Shown here: piece by piece, positions 54,804-64,000 of the stretch
Numbering within the stretch: position 1 is the first letter of the stretch
Layout of the letters: every line of letters begins with the position of its first letter
Assembly: GCA_025617745.1 (NCBI GenBank)
Contig: CM046853.1
Span: 31,671,313-31,735,312 of the forward strand
Length of the DNA stretch: 64,000 nucleotides
Origin: Heliocidaris erythrogramma
Lineage: Eukaryota; Echinodermata; Echinoidea; Camarodonta; Echinometridae
Direction: 5' to 3'
Notes under the pieces: model-generated
What the model was told of the DNA's origin: nothing
Database searches by the model: none
What the model saw: only the letters and a program-made list of their open reading frames with translations
Program-made: the position numbers and the translations under genes

Positions 54804-54986
54804 CATTGGCGGATCCGGGGGGGGGTGCACTTCCGGCCCGTGCCCCCCCCCTTTTTTGGAAGAAAAGTATGCATTTTGACCATAGACGATCCGCCATTTT
54901 TTCGATTGTGCCCCCCCCCCCCCAGAGCACGAATGTTTTAGAATGAAGACCAAAAAAATACGGGATCAATCCTGGATCCGCCCCTG
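54804..54986 (+). mobile_element. hAT-like MITE H1, copy 3
   Basis: CATTGGCGGATCC and GGATCCGCCCCTG ends, flanked by GGTAATC at 54797-54803 and 54987-54993 (7 matching bases; 8 expected). The internal AAGAAAAGTATGCATTTTGA is shared with copy 1 at 16660. Confidence 0.8.
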
Positions 54987-54993
54987 GGTAATC

Positions 54994-55480
54994 TGTTCAA
55001 AAATTTGGAAGGTCGAGGTTTAACTTAGTATCATTATGAAAGATGATGATGTCTAAATAAGAATAGATTTCAATTTTTCCTGATTACTTTATTTTTCTCC
55101 GTTTGTCTAGTGCACAAAATTGTCCGTAGTCCATATTGGGTATCGAAGCCAACTCACACAAAGACCCCATAAAATGAATAACGAGAGAGGAATATTTTCA
55201 TTTCTAAATAATAAGTTTCTGTCCATTGAACTGACTCAAATGTAAAACTCCACTGGCCACAATTATTGTACACCATTGTGATGTTTCTATTGATCTATTC
55301 GGGTTCACTGCATTTCGGCGTAAATTTCTGCACCAAAATATTGCTCACTGTCTCATATCATTTTATCAAAAGTAAATTTGTTGTAGAAGAGCTAAATGAT
55401 TTCCATACTGGCAAAATGGTAACAGATTCGTTTATAAGTTGACTCTTCTCGTTCAAACGCCTTAATGGGCAACAACCATA
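54994..55480. other. No gene recognised
   Basis: AT-rich unique sequence between the hAT-like MITE and the minisatellite. Confidence 0.5.
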
Positions 55481-55539
55481 TTGTCAGACTGGTCTTTGAG
55501 ACTGACAGCCCATGAGAACGACGCAAGGTCTGTGAACCG

Positions 55540-55850
55540 TCCCGCGTATCTTTTAACAACTTATCTGAAGGTTCGTGAGACCGACGCGTCCCAAAAGACT
55601 GTCGGTCTCGCTGTCCCTGCGATAACTTATCTGAGGGTTCAGGAAACGGACAGCCAAGAAAACTGTCGCTCTCGCGGACCTTTTGACAACTTATTTGAGG
55701 GGTTCACGAGGCCGACGACCAACGAGACTGTCGATCTCACGGACATTGTGACAACTTATCAGAAGGTTCGTGAGACGGATGACCCAGGAGACTGTCGATA
55801 TCACGGACATTGTGACAACTTGTCTGAGGGGTTCACAAGACCGACATCTT
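55540..55850 (+). repeat. Minisatellite of 64-66-bp units
   Basis: Five units beginning AACTTATCTGA(A/G)GG at 55558, 55624, 55688, 55753 and 55817, each carrying GACTGTCG.TCTC. A 123-aa frame (55481-55852) spans them with repeated TYLKVRETD-like words. Unit lengths are not all multiples of three, so coding is doubtful. Confidence 0.8.
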
Positions 55851-55859
55851 AGATCTCGG

Positions 55860-57570
55860 GAGCCGTTGATCGATCATGATGTCCAATGTCCACGACGCAA
55901 AATTTTCACAGGTTTTCACACAAAAATATTGTAACAAGTGCACAGCATAAAATAGTGACTTTGAAAAATTGATGCATGAAATGTGCTCAAAAATATCGAT
56001 GCATCTGGCAAATTAATCAATGAATTGTAATTATGGTACCTCCGAAGATATATATGCCATAAGCCAAACTTTCGTCCCAGTAACTGATTCTCAAGGGTCC
56101 TCTTATATGGTTTTTAGAATAAGATATCCGGTCTCTCTACTATAAATCATCAACTATTTTCCCAAAAATCTTTCAAACAAATATTTTGATAGAAATTGCT
56201 TTCACATAATTTCTAAGAAAATGTTCAGATAGATTAATGAGACTTGCATGTGTTCTCACAATACCTGTGTTGTGTATAAGCAGTATAAAACAGATAGCTA
56301 AAACTTTTAACTGATGTCTTTAAGAGAATATTAGGTCATGTAGGTCGGAATCTGTGCGTTTTCAATCGCTTCATTTTAGTTGCCTGTAAATGGATGATCG
56401 TTACTTCGAAGCTGACAATTTCTGATAATTATGACAATCAAAATAAAGATGCATTGTACTCCGAATATAGTATAAAGAATCCGCCATTTTGAAACGTCAA
56501 ATCAAAATACACATTCACCTCCAGAACGTAATATAAAACTCGGTGATAAATCTTAGGAGCCAATACGGAGGGGTATATGTTATGACCTGAAGAGTGTTTA
56601 AATGTGTATTTTGTACTTGATCGAATATTCAAAGACAGAATCAAGCACTGTGAATTGAATCGTCCTTTAGCTCTAACAACGCAGTGTAATTGAGAGCTCT
56701 TAGCACAAGTCATTAGCATGTTTGTGTCATGTTTAACGAGAAACTTGCTACACCGGTTTCATCCTAGGCTTCTTAACTATGAAAAGAAAATCATTTGCTG
56801 AAGCAAATAAACAACGAACAAAAGAACAAATACAATGCAATACCATTCCTTATGAATTTGTTCTTCACCATTCAAATAGCAGCGACAAATGAGCTAAATA
56901 ACAATGAACTCTCTGACAGTAAAGGAATAAAAGAAAAAAGGAACAGAACTCTTTGCAACCACTTACACGTTACGTTACGTTGTATCTCATTTTCCACTCG
57001 TAATATTGTTTCAAAGGTGCATACTGTCTGACAAAGTCTGCCGGATCGAGGCCTACCTATAACTGGATAGAGTACCAAACTTCCTACACGGCAGATATTG
57101 CTTACATGTCATCGAATATCGAGAAGACTGCACCAGACAGTGCTGTAGACCCGCACCTTCGCAATATCCTTTTCATTTATGAATTCTCACGTTTCACAAA
57201 ACTGATTTTTTGTTCTCCTTCTAGTTCATATTTTTTGCATGTTCGTTCAAGCCTGACGTTGAATTTGGACTCATCGTTATGCATACGACACGGTTCAGCG
57301 ATTTTGTAAAATGAACATTTTAAAAAGCAGGTCGTATTGGATATTTCTGTGGCATTTAGGACTTGTCAATATAGGTATCAGACATTTCTATGCGTATCGT
57401 CCTTCATGGAAACTTGCCTCAAAAAGTTCGAAAACTCAAGGTTGACTGAAAAATATCACTCTTATCACAGCGTGATTATCACTGCATTCGTTATCATTAG
57501 AACGAATGTATTTCGTATTACAATAATGGCAAAGATGACCAATTTAAAAAATACGAGATTGGTATTAGTA
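55860..57570. other. No gene recognised
   Basis: Frames such as 56438-56719 (minus) and 57337-57627 (plus) have no domains I recognise. Confidence 0.5.
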
Positions 57571-57577
57571 GTAGCTA

Positions 57578-57784
57578 CAGCCCTGGACAAAATATTAGAC
57601 CAAGCTTATGTAATAAGGGTACTATAATATGCAAACAAAATTATAAAAATGATTTGTCTTTGTATTTCATTGAATGGATACCAAATTCCAGCAATTATAC
57701 CTTGCTTTTATGATACTTTTTCCTTCTTACCACAAAAAATTACTATCAGTAACCATTCTTGGTCTAATAATTTTTCCATGGCTG
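57578..57784 (+). mobile_element. MITE M1, copy 3
   Basis: TA-flanked; CAGCCCTGGACAAAATATTA and TAATAATTTTTCCATGGCTG ends. Nearly the same interior as 11347-11523 (CCAGCAATTATACCTTGCTT). Confidence 0.85.
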
Positions 57785-57934
57785 TATATATTGCGGCATG
57801 CACGAGTCCAAAGTGAAATATTGCAGAATCTCTCTCTTCCCCCTTTTTTGAGGTGTTACTGTCAAATATATACGATGACTCCTTTTTAAAGTTTACCCTG
57901 AAAATATCGTTCTTATTACATCGTCATTACAGTC

Positions 57935-58300
57935 ACGTATCTACGGGGGCACGGGGGGCATGTGACCCGGGCGGCACTTAGAGGGGGAGCAAAACACACA
58001 AAAAAGAGGCGAACGGGAGAAATGGAGGAAATTATAATCTTAAGGATTATGCATCCCCAATCCGCAGGGTAAGGGTAAGTTTTTGAGGGTTTAAAATGCG
58101 AAAGTTTTCTAAAGCTCGGTCGCTTTGCTCCCTCGCATAATTATTTTGTTTCAGGATCTCGTTATTTTGCGTTTCCAGTAAATTTTTAAATAGCATTTAT
58201 CAAGGTTCAAAATTTGGAAAAAATAAAGATGTAATTTTCGTTCCTTTGCTAGCTATCATGTAGCTCCATCAGCCACTTGCTAAATATTGCGCCCCAATAA
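57935..58300 (-). repeat. Dispersed repeat R2, copy 2
   Basis: Inverse of the 26312-26460 segment: GCGAAAGTTTTCTAAAGCTC, GGTCGCTTTGCTCCCTCGCA and CAGGATCTCGTTATTTTGCG. Confidence 0.65.
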
Positions 58301-58969
58301 GTGGTGTAGTGGAGCGTATACGCTTGTATACGCCGTATACGTAAAAAAGAAATTGGACTTTTTCGGGTATACGCGCGTATACTTAAAAAAAATTATCAGG
58401 TTTTAAAATTAAAAAAATATATTATAATTATAGGGGGAAAAAAACCGGGGAATTGTATTAAATTTATGGAAAATCGTCGAAATTCATACTCTGTGAGTTG
58501 TGTTCCACAGAATTAATTTGTGTTGGCGATCCATATACTCGACAAACTTTTGACAAATCAAACTTGCAGTATGATTGCGTATTATTTTTTACGTACATCC
58601 GATCCATATCCGGCCAGGCCCGCGGCGCGCGTGTGATGTGCATGTGGCGGACGGCGTGTGCCCAGCCCGAGGCCACTGGCCGTCGCGGCTAGGTAGCAAG
58701 TGCGAGGCTAGCTGCTAGGCTAGGCGCGAGCTGGCTATATGCTAGTCCTATATAGCCGCTAGGCCATCATCATGGCTCATGCGCCGTACATACAAAATAT
58801 ATAACGTTATTACATTTGTGGGTGCAACATCCCTATGGATAGGCCCTATATTTTTGTTGCATAAGCACGTAGAATTGCAGAACTTTTTGAGGGATTTATT
58901 TAAAAGAACAATTCTAAACAAATATATTGTGTTCATATGTTGTTTCTCTGCAGTTTTCCTCAGTAAAAT

Positions 58970-59604
58970 ATCGAAATACTTTTGGATGTGCGTGTATAAT
59001 CAGGGCAATGTGAATGTTACATTGTATGAACTTCAAATATGATACTCATCTTTGCACTTCTAAAACGAATTCAGGTCTCAAAAAGCACAACTCAGTTGTA
59101 GTTAATTGTTAAACAGTTCGTTGTGTTCAATTACCAAAACTGCACTGTTTGCACATCAAAAAAAAGTTTTAAAAAAAATGTTATTAACATTGGGTATGTA
59201 TCTTCATGAATATTTTGCTCAAGCTCCCAACAAAATGTTATTAACATTGGGTATGTATCTTCATGAATATTTTGCAAAAGCTCCCAACAAAATGTATGAA
59301 ATGAGTAAAGATGTTGTGCACATGTACATTGCCTCTTTAACAAACAAGACGTTTGGAGGTGACAGTGTGTCTTATAAAAATCTGTATTAACAATTAAATA
59401 ATTACCTCATACACTTTATGATAGCACAACCTTACAGGTGATGAGAATTTGCAGAAACTAGAACTAGAAAATCATTATTATGACAACGGTTTGATAATAT
59501 TTGGATTAGTTTGTGCATTTTAGACATATGGTTGATGCAATGATTGGTCTGAAAATACGACTCACTAACCCTCACTAATGCTTGATGCCTTTTGCAAAAA
59601 CTAA
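58970..59604 (+). repeat. Tandem segmental duplication, unit 1
   Basis: Sequence from CGTGTATAATCAGGGCAATG through CAGTGTGTCTTATAAAAATC to GATGCCTTTTGCAAAAACTAA is repeated, diverged, at 61131-61200 plus 62770-63235. Large insertions separate the parts. Confidence 0.65.
59177..59290 (+). repeat. Tandem 57-bp duplication
   Basis: AAAATGTTATTAACATTGGG ... CAAGCTCCCAAC occurs twice in a row (two units of about 57 bp); the frame 59106-59390 spans it without a recognisable domain. Confidence 0.85.
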
Positions 59605-60231
59605 GACCCCGTTTACACAGAGACTGAAGTCGACTTTAGTCGAATTTGAACTCGAGTTCATTTGTGTGTAAACAGGGTAGTCGCAATTAGAACTCGAGTT
59701 CAAAACTCGAATTCGAATGACGACCCAGAGCAACATTTATCGAATTCAAACTCGACTTTTATCGAATTTAAATTCGCTATTTGCTGTGTGAACGGACACG
59801 TAATTGAAAGTCGACTAGCAAATATCCAGCCAGTGACCCCGTCATACGTCACTTCCGGTATTGCTAAGCAACGCGTCAGTAAATAAGCGTCATCCAACGA
59901 GTGAACCACAACGCACGAACGATCCTACAAAACCCGCCGAAGTCACCAGGACAATTCAGACAATACATCCAAATCAATAGAAAAAGCTGGCTATTTGAGC
60001 AATTTAGCTACAAGCAAATCTTTAAAATAAAATTTTATCCATTATGGCAGGTTTGTGGGAGCGGGTCACATATCGATTCTGACCCATGTACAAAAGGTAA
60101 ATGTGTGAAAAACTGACACGGAGGCTTAACAGAGTTGTCAAGTTTATAGGTTTATTCAGGCAAAGATATTGGAAAATTACACTATGAATGAAGCATTGCG
60201 TTGCATAGCTCAAACTATTTTAATGTTAAAC

Positions 60232-60244
60232 AATAGTTAACCAG
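60232..60244 (+). repeat. Left 13-bp duplication of the solo tRNA-like element
   Basis: AATAGTTAACCAG, repeated exactly at 60605-60617. Confidence 0.9.
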
Positions 60245-60604
60245 ATAATTACAGATCGAGCATACGATCTTTAACACTGGGAGTAATATGCCGAAAGATT
60301 TGTTTACAAATTAAAAATTCCTCCCCAGTCAAGCTTCTTCGTTTACTAACCATTGTTCCACGGCGGACCGTTTGAATATTAATGAGTCAGAAAGAAGAGG
60401 ATCTTGGGTATTTGATTCTAGTTCGTCGTGACTTGGCCGTGAACCAGAATAGCCTGGTGGTTAAGTCGCTGCCCGGCAAGCAGTAGATGACAGGTTCGAA
60501 TCCCGCTGGTTCCAATTTTTTCTGACTTGTGTTTTTCATTACAGATCGAGCATACGATCTTTAACACTGGAGTAATATGCCGAAAGATTTGTTTACAAAT
60601 TAAA
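60245..60604 (+). mobile_element. Solo copy of the 291-bp tRNA-like element
   Basis: It begins near ATTACAGATCGAGC, runs through one full unit and ends ACAAATTAAAAA. Because it is about 1.24 units long it carries direct terminal repeats (60248-60317 and 60538-60604) around one tRNA-like module. It shares its 3' end exactly with the right end of the array at 4603 and is nested inside the Harbinger-like remnant. The perfect 13-bp duplication identifies it as an independent insertion. Confidence 0.88.
60441..60513 (+). ncRNA. tRNA-like module of the solo element
   Basis: Sequence identical to the common plus-strand copies of the array, with intact A-box-like and B-box sequences and the T6 run immediately after. 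Confidence 0.75.
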
Positions 60605-60617
60605 AATAGTTAACCAG
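60605..60617 (+). repeat. Right 13-bp duplication of the solo tRNA-like element
   Basis: AATAGTTAACCAG, identical to 60232-60244. Confidence 0.9.
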
Positions 60618-61219
60618 TAAATCACTGAAGTATCGTGTAAATTCTACCTTTTGCAGTCTTTCGCCCCCCCCCCCCCCAAAAAAAAGAAGCGGCTGGATTG
60701 AAGAAAAAAATCTTCCCGCCATCTTAAACGAGCAGATCTGACACGTTGCTGTCGCATATAATTATTGATCAGGATATTCCTATTCCGACGTAAAATCATA
60801 CGAAACCAGATCAAAATGACTGCGCTTACAATACTCGCTACCACCATTTTGAACTCACTCGCGGGGTTTTCACAAATTTAACCCGGAAGTTGATAATCAC
60901 AATATTCCCACCAAGCGAGGGCGTAATCAAGTCGAATTCACTTTCCTTCTGAATTCGAGTTCGTCCAACGCTTGGTGTAAACAGCCCACCGAAAAATAAT
61001 TTATGCTAATCCAAGGTCGCAATTGAATTCGCTGTCGAATTTGAACTCGAGTTCACTCTGTGTAAACGTGGTCTAAGATTTAATTATATGTTGATGTGAT
61101 ATTTATTGTGAAAAAGATGCCTTTGAAATCGTGTTTATAATCAGGGCACTGTGAATGTTACACTGTCTAAACTACAAACTTACTACTTTCATTCACTTCT
61201 ACAACTAACGCATAACTAA

Positions 61220-61995
61220 TAACAACCACTGGCGTAGACAGGGGGGCACAAGGTGGCCATGCCCCCCCCCCCCCCCTATTCAGCCACTAAAAAAAGCGAG
61301 AGCGAAAAAGCGGGAGAAGTGAGAGAAAAAGGGTTAAAAAGGCGCTACAAGCCGTTACCTTTCTCTCAAAATTTGCAAAAACGTCGAAGTTTTCGCGCTT
61401 CGCGCGGAAAGGGGGAAATAACTCTCCTCTCTCTGCACCAACCCCTGTCACATACAGTGCAGTATTGCGTCCTAATAACTGAAAAGCAGTCATGGCGTCG
61501 AACTATAACTTTCCGCCTAAACAAATTGTTTGCTATAAGCCGTTTTCTTTCTCTTAAATTTGCTAAAACGTCAGAGCTTTCGCGCTTCGCGCGGGAAGGG
61601 GGAAACTCCCACTCCCTGCACCAATCCTTGTTACAGTGCAGTATTACGTCCAAAATAACTGAAAAGCAACCACGGCGTCGAACTAACATTCCGCCTAAAA
61701 AGGTGCTAAAACGTTAGAGCTTTCGCGCTACGCGCGTGAAGGAGGGAAACTCCTAGCTCCTTCCTGCACCCACCCCTGTAAAACACCGTGCAATATTGCT
61801 CCAAATAATTGAAAAGCAGTCTGTTCGTCGAACTATAACTTTCCGCCTAAAAGTTTGTTTGCTACAAGCCGTTATCTTTCTCTCAAATTTGCTAAAATGT
61901 CAGAGCTTTCGCGCTCCCTGCCTCCCTGCACCCACCCCTGGGGAGCACGCACCAATTTCGCACTCTTCGCGTGCTCACAACCGCCCCCTAAAATG
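61220..61995 (+). repeat. Dispersed repeat R1, copy 2
   Basis: Starts CTGGCGTAGACAGGGGGGCAC and contains three or four diverged units with TTTCTCTCAAAATTTGC, CGCGCTTCGCGCGG and TATAACTTTCCGCCTAAA, as at 7030-7862. The open frames across it are by-products. Confidence 0.7.
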
Positions 61996-62029
61996 ACATC
62001 CTGGCTGTGCGGTTGGATCCTTCACGTCT

Positions 62030-62760
62030 GGCCCCCCACCAGTGGGTGTCGATCCCGGGAGGGGGCGGTAGGGATATATATCCCAAAAAAATATTAGGTG
62101 GGGTATAATGGCCTGTTAATGTACTAAAAATCTAGTTTTTGAAGGTTTGAAATGCGAAAATTTTCGAACGCTCGGTCGCTTTCAGGATCTCGTAATTTCG
62201 CGCCCCTAGTAGGCCTATATTGTTCTTAAATAGCTTAAAGGGTTCAACCTCAAAGGGTTGAAAAAATAAAGATGTAATTGCTTTGCCCGATATATCATGA
62301 ATGTCTCTGCTAAATATTGCGCCCCCGATGTAAGATAAATAAAGCGTATAAAACAGCATTTGCACAGGTTCAAATTTTGAAAGAAATCTCAACTTCAGGT
62401 ACCCTTGCTGAATTTCTCAACTCTTTCTCAAGCCTTTCAGGGTTTTCGTTAGTTTTGCTCCCGATTGTAGAAGTGAGTGAATAGAAAACCGCTTATCAAT
62501 GCATAAAATTCGAGCTTCTCTACCGCTCAATTGCAAAATTTCCTGGGTAAAATGCACAAGAAATTGCGTGTTTTTAGGGTTAAAAATTGAAAAATTTGGT
62601 TTGGGCACTAGGGGGGGGGGGGGGGGGGCTTCTTTTTTTTCCCCGGGTGCCATAATCCCTAGATACGCCACTGGCTGCGCTCCCTTACCGGTCACCCCCC
62701 CCCCCCCCGATCATGAACACGGATTGACACCCCTGTGGCCCCCCTATTGAAAAATCCTGG
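62030..62760 (-). repeat. Dispersed repeat R2, copy 3 (with empty Tc1 site)
   Basis: Inverse of the 23740-24640 plus 26312 repeat. Holds CCGGGTGCCATAATCCCTAG, CGGTCGCTTTCAGGATCTCG and GTAGGCCTATATTGTTCTTA; the last is the site occupied by Tc1 at 24642. Confidence 0.75.
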
Positions 62761-62769
62761 CCACGCCTG

Positions 62770-63235
62770 TGAGCAAAACTCAATTTTATTTAATTGTTGA
62801 ACAGGTGTCTTTAATCATATGAAAATTACACACACAAAAGTAAAACAGTGAATGTTATTATTAACAGTGGGTAAGTATCTTAAAGAACATTTATTTCAAA
62901 CTACACAAGATGTATGAAATAACTATATAATGGTATATTTAGTTGCAGTACCAAACAATTAAGACATTTGGAGATCTATGACAGCGTGTCTTATAAAAAT
63001 CTGTATCAGCAATTACATGTAAATGAGTGTTGCATAAACTAGAAATAAAAATTATCATGACAACGGCTTGAATCATCTTGGATTATTTGTGTCTTGGTGA
63101 TTTAGACATGTATAGATCTATAGGGCTTATGCAAGGGTTGGTCTGAAAAAATGACTTGATGTTTTTTGGTCTGAAAATATGACTCCCTAATGTTTCAAAT
63201 GTTGATGCTTTTTGCAAAACTTAATTTTAACATTT
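62770..63235 (+). repeat. Tandem segmental duplication, unit 2
   Basis: Counterpart of 59180-59600: CAGCGTGTCTTATAAAAATC, ATGACAACGGCTTGAATCAT, GATGCTTTTTGCAAAACTTAA. Confidence 0.65.
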
Positions 63236-63254
63236 TGAGATGATAATGTGACGG

Positions 63255-63530
63255 ATTATGTGTATGTGAGTGTGTGTGTGTGTGTGTGTGTGAAACCGAT
63301 GACATCGAACAAAGAGAACAATGGGTCATCGGTAGTAATTCAATAGGTCATCGGTTGTCAACAATTGGTGGGGTTTATTCCGTCAATGAATTTTGTGACG
63401 CAATTCAATAGTGGAGTCATCGGTTGAAATTCGAACAATAGAAAACATAGATGTGTGTGTGGGTGGGAGGGTGAGTTTGTGTGTGTGTTTTCTTGTCAGG
63501 TCACGGGGGGGGGGGGGTTATTGTGTTTGT
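63255..63530 (+). repeat. (GT)n and GTCATCGGTT-rich low-complexity region
   Basis: TG tract at 63263-63292, four GTCATCGGT words at 63328-63433, a second TG-rich tract near 63453-63488 and a poly-G run at about 63505-63517. Confidence 0.75.
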
Positions 63531-63589
63531 GAATCACCACCACAGCACGGTGCATCGCCTCGTCGTAACTTGGTACTCTGAGGATTGAG

Positions 63590-64000
63590 CTATCAGTATA
63601 AGGGAGTATACCCCAAAAAATATTTACCACTACAACACTGCGCCCCAATATAGGATGAAGTGTATAAAATAGCATTTGCAAAGGTTCAACATTTAAATTA
63701 AATCTCAACTTTCGGTTGTCTTGCTAAATTCCTTGACTATTTCTCAATTTTTTTCGTTAGCTCCCAAGTTTAGAAGGGAGTGTGAATAGAAAACCATTTA
63801 TAAATGTACAAAATTCGAACTTCTCTACCCTCAACTGCAGTGGTCAAATGCAAAATTTCCTGGGTAAAATGCGCAAGAAATTGCATTTTTTAGGGTTAGA
63901 AATGGAAAATAAATTGCACAATTTGTACAATAATGTAGATAAGTTGGGGGGGGGGGGGGGGGGGCTAAATTCATTGTTTGCCCCGGGCGCCATAATCCCT
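63590..64000 (-). repeat. Dispersed repeat R2, copy 4 (runs off the window)
   Basis: AAATTTCCTGGGTAAAATGC, a poly-G run and GGGCGCCATAATCCCT match the other R2 copies in minus orientation. Confidence 0.7.

Larger units (their letters stand above)
59605..61073. mobile_element. Harbinger-like transposon remnant with TAA duplication
   Basis: GACCCCGTTTACACAGAGAC at the left and CTCTGTGTAAACGTGGTC at the right, flanked by TAA on both sides (59602-59604, 61074-61076), with further inverted sub-terminal GAACTCGAGTTCA motifs. The related locus near 63220 (TTTTGCAAAACTTAATTTTA) looks like the empty site. A minus frame at 60700-60847 (RNRNILINNYMRQQRVRSAR LRWR) may be a transposase remnant; that is speculative. 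Confidence 0.7.

Overview
This is a eukaryotic, invertebrate-type nuclear window: there are no operons, the coding exons are interrupted by introns with GT/AG borders, and most of the sequence is nested transposable elements, foldback MITEs, microsatellites and long G/C homopolymers. The mix of an SLC10 family with vertebrate-like residues, short TTAGGG tracts, a degenerate element with the split-repeat layout of DIRS/PAT elements, RTE and CR1-like LINEs and tRNA-derived SINEs suggests a marine deuterostome. An echinoid or other echinoderm is my best inference; no species is claimed. Layout: 1.0-4.6 kb holds a head-to-head array of 13 near-identical 291-bp units, each carrying a tRNA-like sequence, enclosed by a 13-bp target-site duplication. 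5.0-15.1 kb holds exons of a minus-strand SLC10 (sodium/bile-acid cotransporter family) gene, copy A, with a 7-kb intron full of repeats. 15.5-21.6 kb is a decayed element with split direct repeats (A1-interior-B1-A2-B2), itself hit by at least three MITEs. 24.6-26.3 kb is an apparently complete Tc1-like transposon with an intact DD34E transposase, inserted in an older repeat whose empty site survives at 62.2 kb. 26.8 kb holds a SINE whose 5' end resembles 7SL/Alu RNA. 28.7-29.6 kb and 36.1-37.1 kb hold CR1-like LINE fragments. 31.4-33.5 kb is a TTAA-ended element filled with CCATGG-based palindromic repeats. 37-47 kb is MITE and SINE territory. 47.5-50.6 kb holds four well-formed exons of a second SLC10 gene, copy B. 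52.1-54.7 kb is an RTE-type LINE with frameshifts. 55-64 kb is repeats, including a tandem segmental duplication, a Harbinger-like element with TAA duplication, and, nested inside it, a solo copy of the tRNA-like 291-bp element with its own 13-bp duplication. The only likely host genes are the two SLC10 paralogues. They share exon borders, phase and an acidic C-terminal tail, and both have lost the residues normally used for sodium binding. Copy B looks intact across the visible exons; copy A carries at least one frameshift in a homopolymer. The most unusual object is the 291-bp tRNA-like unit: a solo copy (about 1.24 units, so ending in 70-bp direct repeats) and a 12-plus-unit inverted array share one 3' end and one duplication length. 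That points to retrotransposition of a monomer-to-concatemer RNA rather than to an ordinary tRNA gene cluster.
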